A stretch of 64,000 nucleotides of DNA from Vombatus ursinus (GCF_900497805.2 NW_020954570.1:12337940-12401939); one strand, 5' to 3'. Shown: positions 1 through 11,898, counted from the stretch's first letter. Notes: generated by a model from the sequence alone, not told the origin. Numbers and translations are program-made.

Positions 1-89
1 TTAATTAAGTAGCCCAAATTAGATTATGAATTATAGATTTATTTTATATCTATTGACTCTTAGTATTAGATAGATACTATTTAACCACA

Positions 90-860
90 TTAGGGAAAGA
101 ACTATTTACTCCTTGGTTTTTTGTATTTTTAACAGAAGTAGGTGTTGTGTTTTGTCAAAAACTTTTTCTGCATCCATGAATATAATCATGTGATTTTTGT
201 TTTTATTGTCACTGTGGTCTGCTATGTTTGTAGTTTTCCTACTGTTGAACCAAACTTGTATTCCTGGTATAAACCCAATGTGATCATGGAGTCAAGTCTT
301 TTTACTAATTTATTGTTCAACATTAGTATCAATAGTCATTAGAAAAATTAGTCTCTAATTTTCTTTCCTTTGGTTCTTCCTGGTTTAGGTATCAAGACAA
401 TATTTGCTTTATATAATAATGATAATTGTATGGAATAATAATAATTTGTATTATGCATTCTTCCTCAAATTTTGCCTGTGGCTTGGATAATATAACTATA
501 ACTAGGTGTACTTTGAATGTTTGATATAATTCACTTGTAAATCCATCTGGTCCTGTTTGTGGCTTTTTTTTTACTTTTGAAGTTAATTAGTTTATAACTT
601 TTTATAAAATAGAGCTATTTAAGTTCTGTATGTCTTATCCTGTTAAGCTGGGTGTTTTATATTTTTGTATGTGTTCCTCCATTTAAAAAGATTATCAATT
701 TATTTGATATACAGTTATATAAAATAATTTCTAGTATTACCTCTTAACATTTCCTCTTTATTTTATATAAATTTTGCTTTTTCATTTTTGATCTTGAACA
801 TTTTTTTTCCTCTTTTTTTAATCAAATTCAAATCTCTCCTGAACAATTTAGTTGTGGCTT
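90..860 (-). repeat. Degraded L1 LINE fragment (ORF2 reverse-transcriptase region)
   Basis: On the + strand this reads as the complement of L1 ORF2 RT text, including the landmarks around 'cattcctggtataaaccca...gatcatg' (258-288) and 'ccatctggtcctg' (543-555). Many substitutions and small indels indicate an old copy. Boundaries are approximate. Confidence 0.75.
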
Positions 861-864
861 TTGG

Positions 865-1560
865 CTATAGCTGCACTGCTGAGGCTAAGTTGTAGTTTTT
901 ATTTTATACCTTCTCATGGGGCACTGAGGCATTTTTAAAGGGATATTCACAGGCTACCTGAGAAACTGGTTGATAGATGTTAATGATTTTTTACATAAAA
1001 AGGGGAAATAGTCTTTTGCTTGTCCGGTAGATTGGTTCTCTTAAATAGTTTCTGAGTTTACAGACTAAATAGTTCTAATTGGTAATAGTTCTAATTGGTA
1101 AATGGAATGCTTGGTTTGAATTGGTGACTTGGCATATAGACTTTCTAATTTGGGATAATTGTGAGTGGATGGTGAATTAATGCTTACCAGATTTCCCCTT
1201 CTTGATTGGTTGGAAGAATGATCAGAGTCTGTGCCTTAAAAATTTGTCAATATGCATTTTACAGCACAATATGTATTTTACAGTAACCCACAACCTCTCC
1301 TACTATAGTCATACAAAGAAGGAGTCATTTTGTCACCCATATTTTTGGTGAGTTATTTTTTCAGAGGTTTTCTTTATTTTTCTTTTTATGTAAAGAGTGA
1401 AAACTCAGAAGCCACTGGTAGCTTATAGCTTAATTAGTCATATAAGAATAAATTTTAATGTTTACTGCTTCATAATAGCTAAAGGGAAATAGTAAAACTT
1501 TGAAGTAATTTTTTAAAAAACAAATCTATCAGTTATAATCTAATTTGGACTATATGATTA
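865..1560. other. Unassigned AT-rich DNA
   Basis: No gene, RNA or recognisable repeat is seen. A short direct duplication of 'tagttctaattggtaa' occurs at about 1070-1100. Confidence 0.5.
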
Positions 1561-1582
1561 ACACCTCTTTTTGCTTTTAATA

Positions 1583-1850
1583 TAGAGAAGGAGTATGGCA
1601 TAATTGTTAGATTGCTAGCCCTATGGGCAGGAAAAGTAGGAGTAAATCTCATCTTTAACACTCCTGTATGATGATGGGTAAATCCAATTAGCCTCTCTGA
1701 GTCTGTTTCCTTATCTGTAAAAGAAGGCTACTAATACCTGTGATAACAACCTCATATGATTGTTGTGAAAATCATTAGGATAATGTCTGTAAATGACTTT
1801 GCAGCCTTTAAAGCAATTCATGTTGGTCAACAATTATTATTTTCAAAGTC
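1583..1850 (+). repeat. MIR-family SINE
   Basis: It shows the usual MIR order: a tRNA-like head with 'agtatggcata', a core with 'gggtaaatccaattagcctctctgagtctgtttcc', then 'tctgtaaaa' and 'attgttgtgaaaatcattaggataatg'. The copy is diverged. Confidence 0.75.
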
Positions 1851-1984
1851 AAGCATAATGATTTGTACATAGGAAATATCCATTAAATGCTTGATAAATT
1901 GACCTGTTTTAACAAAAATCCTATTTATAAGTATGTCTAGGTGTGGTGATACCACAATACCCTTTAGTACTTTTTAGCTCCAGA

Positions 1985-2160
1985 ATGTCATAGTATCATA
2001 GAGTTTGAGCTAACATGGATCTTACAGGTCCTCTAATGTAACCCTTCATTTTACCAAAAAAAGGAACTAAGATCCAGACAAGTTAGGTGAGTTACCCAAG
2101 ATTACACAAGTAGGAAAATAGTAGAGTTGGAATTTCAACCCAGGTTTCTTTAGTTTTTCC
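1985..2160 (-). repeat. MIR-superfamily CORE-SINE
   Basis: The + strand reads 'catagagtttgagc...ggatcttacaggtcctctaatgtaaccc...cattttac', then 'gttacccaagattacacaagtagg...gaatttcaacccagg'. This is the complement of a MIR/THER-like SINE. The same family recurs at 14700-14890 and 63660-63775. Confidence 0.6.
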
Positions 2161-2164
2161 CTTT

Positions 2165-3560
2165 TAAACCTTTTCTCTAGTGATCAAACACATGAGATTA
2201 AATTACTTCTTTGGTTTGACTTTGTGGAAAATGCATTTACTCTTTTAGACAACAGGGGCATCATTCAACATAATGCCATGTACTAAAAGATAATCCCATT
2301 GTCTGGGAAGCTTTTCAAAATGCCATCCTCATACTTAGGAAATGTATAACACCTCCTTCCACTCGACTTGGGCAGTTTTCCTGAGGGACAGCCCTGTGAT
2401 GCTATCTGCTGGATATGTATGTAGAAAAAGATGTGACCAATGATTGATGGAAAGATTTATGAGCCTCTGCCCCTATGTAAGAGGCAAACATTTTGAAAGA
2501 GATTTTGAGAGATGTAGTCTGGGGATACAAGGCATAAACTTTTGTGTGGTTAATAAGAGTTCTCAGAGCCATAAAAATAGGGGAAGCTAGCCCCACAATA
2601 TATTTGACTTCCATGGATAGGAATCTGTATAACTCCTCCAATTCCTGCCTATTCTTTGATAAAGAAGGTTACTAGGTATTTATGATGGTCTTTTGTGTAA
2701 CCAGCATTTTCTGGGAGGAAGGTGAGTTGTCTAAGTAAACTAAGTGTCATCCTTCCCTTAAGAGGGACCAAGGAAGAGGCTTTGATTTTTAACTTCTCTA
2801 TTGTAATCCTACACTATAGCCATTTGATGTGTAGTACATAGGTAGAATTCTAATCTGATGCCAAAGGTGTGCTGATAAAGGTTTAACAACTGGTTCTCTG
2901 GGGAAAAAAATGTACCTACAATATACTTTTAAGCATAATCTACGTTATTAACATTTCTCCATTACTTTCTTAAGTCTAGTCAATCAACAAAACAATAAAC
3001 CCAACCCTGGTTTGTCACATTTGCCAATTTCCAAAGTATAAGTATTCACACTGAAAATTTAACAATTAGCTCTTGAAGTCAGTCCTAGATAGCTCCAGCA
3101 TACTACTATTTATACCATCCTTGGACATAAGAGAGTGTAGGAGAGACTGCCAAGTCATGGCAGTCCATGATGCTGTTTATCATTCCCCCAGCTAAACAAG
3201 TGATGATTCAGGTGTGGCCTTCCTCTTCTTCCTCACAAAAGCAGAAATCATAGTCTCCCTTAAAAATGGGGTGGCCTGGGTCCCAGATCAGATACTATCT
3301 ATATAAGAGAAGGGCCAGCGATATCTTTTATTATGTGGGCCAGCTGCATGTTTCTACATTTCTGCAGGCCATGTGATCCATCCCATTATCCAGTCAGGCC
3401 AACTGCAAACCTCCCTGATAAGCTGAGTGAATGACATCTTTTTTCTAGCATAGTTTTACCTGTTTCTAACATTAAATACAATGGTTGACAATCCATGGAA
3501 AAGAAACCTCACTTTTTTCATAAATAAAGCAACTTTAATAGATTATTTTGTATTTACATT
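2165..3560. other. Unassigned upstream intronic or flanking DNA
   Basis: No convincing open reading frame or recognised repeat. It probably belongs to the intron before the first coding exon; no CpG-rich promoter is present here. Confidence 0.5.
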
Positions 3561-3569
3561 GAGCCATTC

Positions 3570-3760
3570 TCCAAGGAACTGGAATGTTTAGCAGGCATTA
3601 TCTCAGCCCTGTGAGGTAGGTAAATAGGGGGAGGTATTGTTCCCATTTTCCAGATAGGGAGAGTGAAACACAGAGAGGTTAAATGACTTACCCAAGGTCA
3701 CAATTAATTTACTAAAGAGCAGGATAGAAACCTCATTTTCTAGAGACTAATTTGCAAGTG
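3570..3760 (-). repeat. MIR SINE, reverse orientation
   Basis: The + strand reads 'ccctgtgaggtaggtaaata...cccattttccagatagggaga', then 'gaggttaaatgacttacccaaggtcaca', which is the complement of a MIR. Confidence 0.8.
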
Positions 3761-4097
3761 CTAAGTTTTCAGAAGTGAAAAAAAATAGTGCTATATTCCT
3801 CAATATCAGGGATAAATTTGCTATCTTATTTTGAACTTGAACTGCCCTGTGAATAACTTTGGCCTCTTCATTATTTGCCCTCTAGTTAGAAAGGTTTCTA
3901 TTAGTCAACAAATCCTTCCCTATTAATGTCTCCAGTATCTATCTAACAATAGAAAGGGAATAAATAAATGGAACTTCGGACCCCATGTGGCTAAGTGGTT
4001 CACGTGATTTACTTAGTTTTTGCCAGAATGAATAATAAGGACTTTTTAATGTACAAGTTTTGTCTGGATCTAGGATTTCATTGGTATAGGGAAGTTC

Positions 4098-4225
4098 AGT
4101 TCAGTCAGTCAGTCAGCAAGCATTTATAAAGTGCCTACTATGTGTCAGATACTGTATGAAGTGCTGGGAATATTAAGAAAGGCAAAAACCAGTTCCTGCT
4201 CTCAAGGAGCTCACAGTATAATGCA
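4098..4225 (-). repeat. L2 LINE 3' end
   Basis: The + strand reads 'agcatttataaagtgcctactatgtgtcagatactgt', then 'gttcctgctctcaaggagctcacagta', the complement of the L2 3' terminus. Confidence 0.8.
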
Positions 4226-4430
4226 GAGGCATCAAACACAAAGATTGCATGTGGCTCACAACACTCTCAAGTGGGGTGAGAACTAGATTAAAGTTTAATT
4301 GGGACATATTTAACAAAATAAATAAAAATGCACTAAAACATAGATGATACTACATTTTAAAACTAAGTCAATACACAAGCTGAAGGGATCCTTATGTATG
4401 GTTTAATAGCCCATGTTTCTATTTCTCTTC
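4226..4430. repeat. Unclassified interspersed repeat, possibly an RTE-related SINE
   Basis: It contains 'ggcatcaaacac', 'aactagattaaagtttaattggga' and 'ttaacaaaataaataaaaatgc...aaaacatagat'. This wording resembles a dispersed mammalian repeat I recall, but I cannot name the family with certainty. Confidence 0.35.
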
Positions 4431-4943
4431 TATCATCCACTAATGGATGAAAAACTACCTCTACCAATAGAGATCAGCAGCTGCTCTGCATATTATGACT
4501 TAGAGTAGCCTAAAAGTACTGAGAGAGCAGTTAAGTGACTTAACCAGAGTCATGTAGACAGTATGTATCAGAGATAGAACTTAACCTTGGTCTTCCTAAC
4601 TCCCACACTGGCTTTCTGTCCATTACTTCTCATTTTCTCTGACTATTATAAGTATTAGTGACTAATCTAGCAACTACTTATAATGGTATTTATACATGTG
4701 AATACTTTAATTAACTATGAGCTCCTAGATTACTGACCTTATATAAGAGATTCATCACTGTACTAAACTTTAAAATCAGATTATATTTGTATTGAATAAT
4801 TATGTGACTTGCTATTATTATTTTAGTTTGCTATAATAACAACTGATCTCTACTGGTTACTATCCTACAAAGAAGACTTGGTCATTTTGAATTTAAGAAT
4901 TTGGGTATGTATTTTTTCTTTCAGGTTGTTCTTCTGGGGAAAA

Positions 4944-5059
4944 ATGGAAGTTTACTTGAACTCCTTCTTGGACTTCCCTTTTATAGTGTTTTACCTTTGG
5001 ATTGGAATGACATTATCACTGAATCTTGAAGACCCCAATGTTTGCAGCCATTGGGAAAG
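4944..5059 (+). CDS. MEGF10: MEGF10 coding exon 1: start codon, signal peptide, first EMI residues
   Basis: The exon probably begins at 4925, after a pyrimidine tract ending in CAG, and has 19 bases of 5' UTR before the ATG at 4944. An in-frame ATG at 4878 is upstream of the acceptor and therefore intronic. It encodes residues 1-38 and two bases of residue 39, with a GT donor at 5060. Residues 1-25 form a hydrophobic signal peptide with likely cleavage near S25. The mature start [14 protein letters not shown] carries the first EMI cysteine (C34). The n-region is unusual: it has no Lys/Arg and has acidic residues at E2 and D10. Identity is very firm; the exact cleavage site is inferred. Confidence 0.93.
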
Positions 5060-5319
5060 GTAATATTTCTCATAGTAATATGTATTTACTTAATTCCAAG
5101 GTAGCAGTTCTGATCTTATGTTCTTTTGTATACCATAAATTCAATAGAATTATCAAGAAAAAGATTGGGTTTAGGCTTAAGTCTTTAGTTATTTTTACTT
5201 ATGTAGATAGTAATTATAGTTTACTCCTATTTCTAGAATAAGGTATTTTGAAAAACAAATTTGATACAACTAAGTTTTAGTTATCTGTGAAAATAGCAGG
5301 GATGTTGTAGATAATTCAA

Positions 5320-6115
5320 TCTAGTTGAGAGACAATTATGTGCTTACGGAGTGTGTTAGGGCAACAAAAGCAAAATATGATGTTCTCTGCCTTCCAGGAG
5401 CTTATAATAATTCTGGATAGATAAGCCTTAAAAGCATGGTACAAGATCATATGTTATAAGACATTAAATTTGCATAATTGAATATAGATATAATGCCCAC
5501 AGTAAATGCTGTAGTAGATCAGAAAAAGGAAAGATCACAGTTGGCTGTAGTTATAAAGTAGTCCTGATGGAAGAAGCAGGCCTTTATGGACTAAATAAAT
5601 GGAAAAAAATAGAGTGGGAATTTTAGGTGAGGAAGAACAGTAGTAGCAAAAATATAGAAACAAGAATAATTGAAGATTATACTGAACCAACTGCTTAACT
5701 CTAAGACTGTGCTCTTATATCTGAAAGTAAACTAAGAAGAGATAGGCAGGGTAGAGTCAGAGGACCTTGAATGTCAGTATGAAGATTTTGGACTTGTTTT
5801 GATTAGAAGATATAAGTTCTTTTGTAAGGTTGTAGAGTAGTTAACATGATGAAAATAGTGTTTAATACATCAATTAGTTATAATAAATAACAAATATGAG
5901 CACCATAGGTAAGCTATATAGTCCCTGCCCTCATGGACCCAGAAGTTTAATAGGAAATAAAACAAAAATTCAAATAGCATTAATATTACCTGATAAATGA
6001 ATCAAAGTTTTGTAAGAAAAAAGGGGAGAGGAGAAGGCTATTGGAAAGTTCATGAAAGCTTCATGGAAGAGGTAGCATTTAAATTAGAATTTAGTAAAGA
6101 GGGTAAGGGAGGGAT
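5320..6115 (-). repeat. Degraded L2 LINE pieces
   Basis: Several blocks (5325-5430, 5530-5800, 5900-6110) read on the + strand as the complement of L2: 'gcttcatggaagaggtagcattt', 'gaccttgaatgtcagtatgaagattttggact' and 'tagtccctgccctcatgga'. They are old and fragmented. Confidence 0.55.
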
Positions 6116-6224
6116 ACTGAAGGCAAACTGAAGGCATTTTAAAAAATGGACAGAGAAAGAGCTGCGTGATCCAAAATATATATTAGAATCTATGAATTTC
6201 AGCATTCCTATGATAATAATAGAT

Positions 6225-6410
6225 GACATCTATATAGCTCTTTATATGCATTATCTAATTTAATTCTCACAACCAACCTTTGGAGTGAGTATAGGAATAC
6301 TTATCCCGTTTTTACAGAGGAGGAAACTGAGGCATAGAGGAGTTGGTCAAGTGATTTGCTCAAGATCACAGCAAATAAGAGGTAGAAATGGAACTAAACA
6401 TTTCTGATTC
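6225..6410 (-). repeat. MIR SINE, reverse orientation
   Basis: The + strand shows 'ttttacagaggaggaaactgaggcatagaggagttggtcaagtgatttgctcaagatcac', the complement of the MIR core. Confidence 0.8.
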
Positions 6411-6459
6411 AAAATGACTTTATACTGAACCCAACTATCGATAAATATCTACCTATGTG

Positions 6460-6550
6460 ACACTTTCTCTGGGCCTCAGTTTCTTCATCTGTAAAATTAG
6501 GGAGATGGACTGGATGACCTTTAAGATCCCTTTCACTTCTCTATCACTCT
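6460..6550 (+). repeat. MIR-type SINE 3' part
   Basis: It reads 'ctctgggcctcagtttcttcatctgtaaaat', then 'gatggactggatgacctttaagatccctttc'. Confidence 0.65.
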
Positions 6551-6554
6551 TATA

Positions 6555-6815
6555 GGTAGTAATAATAATAATGATAAAAATAACAGGTGATATTTACATA
6601 GAACTTTAAGGTTTTTAAAGCTTTTTTACATGCGTCATTCCATTTGAGTCTAATAACTCAGCACGATAGGTACTACAGGCTTTAATACCTCCACTTTTGA
6701 AATGAAGACTGAGGCTCAGATAGGTAAAACAATTTGCTCATGATCATACACCTATTGACTGATTGATTAAAATCCAGGGCTCTCCTGACCCCAAGTCCAG
6801 ATGGTACCCTGCCTC
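6555..6815 (-). repeat. MIR SINE, reverse orientation
   Basis: The + strand shows 'gatatttacatagaactttaaggttt', 'gaagactgaggctcagataggtaaaacaatttgctcatgatcatac' and 'gctctcctgaccccaagtccag'. Confidence 0.75.
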
Positions 6816-7049
6816 TAAGTGATAAAATTTGTGTTCAGTTCTTTTTTTCCTGGTCCATCTTTTTGATAAATACGTGAACATTGCTAAAGCAGGGCAGAAG
6901 GAAGGAGAAGGAAGTAAAGCAAAGAGTTAGGATAATCTATAAAACATGTAATTAATCCCTGAAAGATGATCAGTCATGTCAAAGAATATAATAATAGGAG
7001 GATTATCAGCTATTTCCTATTTCCACAAAAGCAAACTGAAGTTAAATGC

Positions 7050-7660
7050 AGAAGGAAGGATTTAGATGTTATTAGTAGAGAGCGCTGATCCCTTGCCTGG
7101 AGGAGGTGCTTCCTGAGATGATGGCTGTGAGGGCTGGGTTAGAAGCAGGCCTGGAGGTCTGGGGGTTCCTGCGCCTCCCAGGGCTCCTGTACCTATCTTC
7201 CCATTGGTAGCATTTGGTCAGTAGTTGCTGCTGGTGGTGATGAGAAAGGTGGGCCCCTTTTCCACAAAGATCATTGTTTTACTTGAGTAAAATCCAGCAG
7301 CAACATTAATTATGCCAGCAGTGCTAGAACATAAAATAATAAAATATGATTGTTGTCATAGCAGATTAAAGTAACAAGATAATTTGATAGAAAAAATATA
7401 ATTAACTTCACTGGAACCTCACTGGAATTTGGCCCAGTGTGATTGTTGCCTTTTCTTTGAATCCAGACTCTTGCTGGGGTCTGTCCTTCTCCCCCTCTTC
7501 CTCCCCTCTAGATGATCTTATAGTAAGTTAAAATGTGCAGGTGCAAATTCAACAATTCGATGTCTTTCTATTAAATGGTATCTGGGTAATTAGCTCTGGA
7601 GTATTTTCAATGACCCTAGGACAATTGAATAATAAAGCCATCTTTTTTTTCTTTTTGAAA
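7050..7660. other. Non-repetitive intronic segment, candidate conserved noncoding element
   Basis: This stretch in the intron after coding exon 1 lacks repeat signatures and is locally more GC-rich (7080-7260) than its surroundings. Its AT-rich half has intact-looking short motifs such as TAATTA (around 7302 and 7400) and AATTAG. No open reading frame is convincing. A regulatory role is only inferred from the absence of repeats. Confidence 0.3.
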
Positions 7661-7725
7661 GTCATGGCAAACCATAAGCCTAAATTTTTGTTCTAATACA
7701 TTGCTAGTCAATGGACAAATTTAGC

Positions 7726-8820
7726 CAGTCACAGAATTAGAGAATAACAGAATTTCAGTATGAAGTGACTATCTAGTCCAATCCATACCTAAAAGGAATC
7801 CTCATTATGACAAGCCTGTCAAATGATCTTTTGCCTCTGCTTGGAGATCTCTAAAAAGAGGGAAACTTAACACCCCTAGAAATAGCCTGTTCCACTTAGG
7901 GACAGTTTTAATTGTTGGGAAGTTTTGCTTGTTTGTTTTTTTCCTATTATCAAGCTCAAACTTACTTCTTTGCAATTTCTACCCATTGCTCAAGGGCCTT
8001 TTAAATACTTGAGCACAGCTATCATAGCCCTCCTGAGTCTTCTTTTCTTCAGGTTAAACATCTCGATTTCCTTCAGCAGATGCTTATATGACATAGACTC
8101 AAGGCCTTTGACCAAATATCTTGATGCTCTCCTCAGGATTCTCTCCAGCTTATCATTGTTGCTAAACTATGGTGTCTAGAATTGAACAAAATATTCCAGA
8201 TGAAATCGTAAAAGTGAAGAAGAGTAGAGAAGGATTATCACCTCTTTATTCCTAGAAGATATGATTTTCTTAATGTAGTCCAAGATAACACTGGCTTTTT
8301 TAACTGCCACGTAATACTGCTGATTCATATTGAACTTGAAATCTACTAAAATCCTAATTTTTTATTTCAGAAAAACTGCTATCTAACCATGGCTTCTTCA
8401 TTTTTTACTAATAAAATTGATTTTTTTTGGTATCCAAGTTTAAGACTTTATATTTATTTCTATTGAATTTCATGTCACTGGATAGAGTGACAGGCCTGAA
8501 GTCAGGAAAACTCATCTTCCTGAGTTCAAAACTGGCCTCAGATACTTGATAGCTCTGTGACCCTGTGCAAATTACTTACCCTGTTTACCTCAGTCTCCTC
8601 ATCTGAAAAATGAACTGGAGAAGGCACTCTGGTATCTTTACCAAAAAACAAACAAACAAACAAACAAACAAACAAAACCAACCCAAATGAGGTCACAACT
8701 GAAACAACTGAACAACAACAAAAGATTCAGACCTTCTTTGGATGTATGTCATTCAATGTGTTACCTGTCTCTCCCAGCTTTGAGTCAGTTGCAAATTTGA
8801 TTAGCTTGCCAGTTATGCCT
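7726..8820 (-). repeat. CR1/L3-like LINE 3' portion, split by a SINE
   Basis: The + strand reads as the complement of a CR1-family 3' end: 'cagaatttcag...gtgactatctagtccaatcc', then 'atcatagccctcctgagtcttcttttcttcaggttaaacatc', 'ctctccagctt', 'ctggcttttttaactgccac' and, after the SINE, 'ctcccagctttgagtcagttgcaaatttgatta'. In the sense direction this covers the last part of ORF2 and the 3' UTR. It is old. Confidence 0.8.
8475..8728 (+). repeat. Long-form marsupial tRNA-derived SINE inside the CR1-like LINE
   Basis: It has 'gatagagtgacaggcctgaagtcagg', 'ctcatctgaaaaatgaactggagaagg', an internal (CAAA)n expansion at 8645-8678, then 'caacccaaatgaggtcacaactgaaacaactgaacaac', which is the typical long-form tail. 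It interrupts the CR1-like sequence. Confidence 0.8.
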
Positions 8821-9111
8821 TTAAACTGATGTTTAAATAAAAAACAAAAAATAATATAATATTCACATAATAAATAATAAATATATAAGTATAAAATAAC
8901 TAATAAATAAGAAAATAAAATATGGCATTAAAATTTATTTAAATAGAAAATATGCATTATGAGATGGCTTCCTTGATGGGTAATCTTAGAGCACGTTCAT
9001 GGGCAGGAGAATGCAGAGAAGAAGTCTATATGTGGTACATATTGGTGTGCAAAATATTTCAGACAAAGTGAAATAATTACATTTATATTTATAAATAATT
9101 GTATTTATTGA

Positions 9112-9362
9112 CATACTCGGGCAGTGACTAAAGCACCAAGTCTGGAGTCAGTAAGACCTGAGTTCAAATCCTGCCTCAGACATTTATCTAGCTTTGTAAT
9201 CTTGAGCAAGTGACTTAATTTCTCTTTGCCCATTTCCTCATCTATAAAATGGGAATAATAATAATAGCACCTAACTCTCAGGATTGTTGTGAGGACCAAA
9301 TGAGGTAATATTGTAAATTGCTTAGCACACTGTATGGCACATAGTAGGCACTTCTTCCATCC
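9112..9362 (+). repeat. CORE-SINE with MIR-like 3' body
   Basis: It shows a tRNA-like head ('gtctggagtcagtaagacctgagttcaaatcctgcctcag'), then 'tcatctataaaatgggaataataataat', 'attgttgtgaggaccaaatgaggtaat' and a terminal 'tggcacatagtaggcact'. Confidence 0.75.
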
Positions 9363-9544
9363 CCTCCCCTTCATTCCTCCTCCCCACCACCACGTGTGTA
9401 TGTGTCTGTGTGTGTGTCCTGAAAAAATTTTTTAATATGCAAATCTCCCTTTTTATTGCTACCATTTGTTTTACACAGTTTGGCAAAAAAATTCCTAAAA
9501 CATTTTTGGGAGATCTATGGAAAACAAATGGATTTTACAGGCTT

Positions 9545-9662
9545 TTCATTTACCTTCCACCATATGAGAAAACTGAAACTCATAGAGGTTGTTAGTTTTT
9601 CAAGGTAACAGAATAAGTAAGTGGCAGAATTAATACTTGAACCCAGATCTTCTGACACTGCC
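9545..9662 (-). repeat. MIR SINE fragment, reverse orientation
   Basis: The + strand shows 'tgagaaaactgaaactcatagagg', then 'taagtggcagaattaatacttgaacccagatcttctgac'. Confidence 0.65.
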
Positions 9663-9832
9663 ACAAAGTGAATGTGAAAAGTTAGATGTGCTGATTACCA
9701 CACTCAGCTTTGGTAAAATTCTTCAGGGAGACTGAAGCAGAATCCACTACTCTTCAGAGAAATTTTTCAGATACCTTTAAATAATTTTGAAGAACATTCT
9801 CCATGAAGTCTGTCAGCCAACATTTATTAGGA

Positions 9833-9836
9833 AAGA

Positions 9837-9871
<35 letters not shown>

Positions 9872-9882
9872 GGAGGGAGGAA
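9833..9882 (+). repeat. Purine microsatellite (AG)n
   Basis: A pure R-strand tract of AG dinucleotides grading into GGGA repeats. Confidence 0.9.
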
Positions 9883-10317
9883 ACACGCATTCATTAAGAG
9901 CCTATGTGCTGGTGAGATACCTAGAAGATACTGTTCTTTTTTTTTTTCTTTCTGAAATCAGAAGATACTAATAAAAAAAATTGAGTCTGTGTAACAAAGA
10001 CTTAAATTTCCCTTTTTTATGAGTTAAATCTTATAGATTTAACTTTGGACTTTAGTTGAAACCTTTTTAGAAAAGCTCTGTTTACCCAGGTGATTGATCT
10101 TTAATGTTAGAAATGCCATAGTTTGTTGGTAAACATGAAAATAACTTCATTTTACACTTGCGGTGCTTGTTAAATGTCTCATAAATCCTTTAACTTTCTC
10201 TTTCAAACAAATGGTTAAAAAAGCTAGAAGATTCTCTTAATAAGCAATCTACATTTGCAGTAAGGATAATTTATCTAGCACTTATCTTGAAGTGCTGATA
10301 CACAGACATCTGTGTAA

Positions 10318-10467
<150 letters not shown>

Positions 10468-10574
10468 TAAAGGAAGTAAATATATGTTTCTGAGTTTGGT
10501 TATGCAGATACCAAGAAGTGGAACATTCTATAATCTATAATGTAAAAGACTGACAGAGAAAAAATGTTTTTTAT

Positions 10575-10685
10575 TCATCCAACAAGTATTTATTGAATGC
10601 CTACCATATTTCCAGTGCTTTTCTGGGCCTAGTGGGGGATATAATGATTTCCCTGATAGAGATCATAAAAGACAAAATAGATAAT
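10575..10685 (-). repeat. L2 LINE 3' end fragment
   Basis: The + strand reads 'ccaacaagtatttattgaatgcctaccatatttccagtgct', the complement of the L2 terminus. Confidence 0.65.
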
Positions 10686-10774
10686 TTTAGTTACATGTAA
10701 GTAATGAGTTTACGTTAATAAAATCAATGAAAGGAGAAAAATTTTAGAGTTGGAAAAATATTTGTGTCAAATAT

Positions 10775-11650
10775 CACCAATAAAAATCTTATATGCAAAT
10801 ACATAAGGAATTGAAACAAACACATAACACCAAGAACCATTCTTTAACAGATAAGTAATCAAAGGATATGACCAGTTTTCAAAAGAATTGTAAAAAAGTG
10901 ACCATTTTTTAAAATGCTCTAGATCACTAGTAGTAAAAGAAATATCAATTAAAACAACACTGAGGTTTCACTTTATAGTTTGTAATTTAGCAATGATGAC
11001 AGAAAATGAAAGTGTTAGAAAGGCTATGGGATGACACACTAATATTCTTTTGGTGAAACTATGAACTGGTCCAACTATTCTGGATATAAATTTGGAATTA
11101 TGCAAAAAAGTGACTAAAGGGTCTATCCATACCCTCTGGCCCAGAAATACCACTTACTGATCATATATCGCAAAGAAGGGAAAGACACAAATAAAACACC
11201 AGTATATACCAAAATATTCATTGTAGAACTCTTTGTGGTAGTAAACAACTGGAATCATAGCAGGAAGTCTTCAGGTGGTAATGGCTAACCAAATTTTGGT
11301 ACATGAGTATAATTTAATATTGCTATATCATATCAAATGGAGAATATATTTCAAAGAAGAATATAATTCAAAGAAGATTAGGAACATATATATGCACTGA
11401 TAGTGAAATAAAAGATCATGAAAAGGATACTGAAGTCCAAGTAACTGAAAAACTAATGTTTCAAGAGAACAAATAATCTAACATACCTCTCTCCTAACAA
11501 TGCAGAGAGATATGGGTCTACCAGAAGAGAATGTTGTATATACATTGTCAGATGCAGTCACTGTCTCTGGTATTTTTGTTTAATCATTATTATTTGTAAC
11601 AAAGGTGAATTCATCATGGAGTGGGTAATTTTCCCAAAATGACTGTGATG
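10775..11650 (+). repeat. Degraded L1 LINE, ORF2 3' end and 3' UTR
   Basis: It reads in the sense direction of L1 ORF2: 'atcactagtagtaaaagaaatatcaattaaaacaacactgaggtt', 'gtgaaactatgaactggtccaactattctgga', then 'ggcccagaaataccacttactg'. Numerous differences from the younger copy at 58806 indicate an older insertion. Confidence 0.8.
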
Positions 11651-11699
11651 TGACAAAAGGTATCATATTTATTATATTTATGTATATACAGGTTTTTAA

Positions 11700-11898
11700 C
11701 AACTGGGCTTGTGATTATATGGTATGGGGAACTCCCATGAAGATTTTCGTTGACATTTTCTCTGCATCTTCCTGTCTCAGAGAATTTCCTAGGGCACTGG
11801 GAGGTTCAGTGACTTGCTCAGTCATATAACCACCTTGTAGTTGAAGTAGTACTTGAAGCACGGCTTTTTGATTATCTATCTATCTATCTATCTATCTG

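Noticed and set aside
142-342. Open frame of 66 codons on the + strand
   Set aside because: It is the antisense reading of a degraded L1 ORF2 fragment.
4878-4943. Possible upstream in-frame start for MEGF10
   Set aside because: The stretch includes the pyrimidine tract and AG acceptor (to 4924), so it is intronic. The conserved protein starts at 4944.
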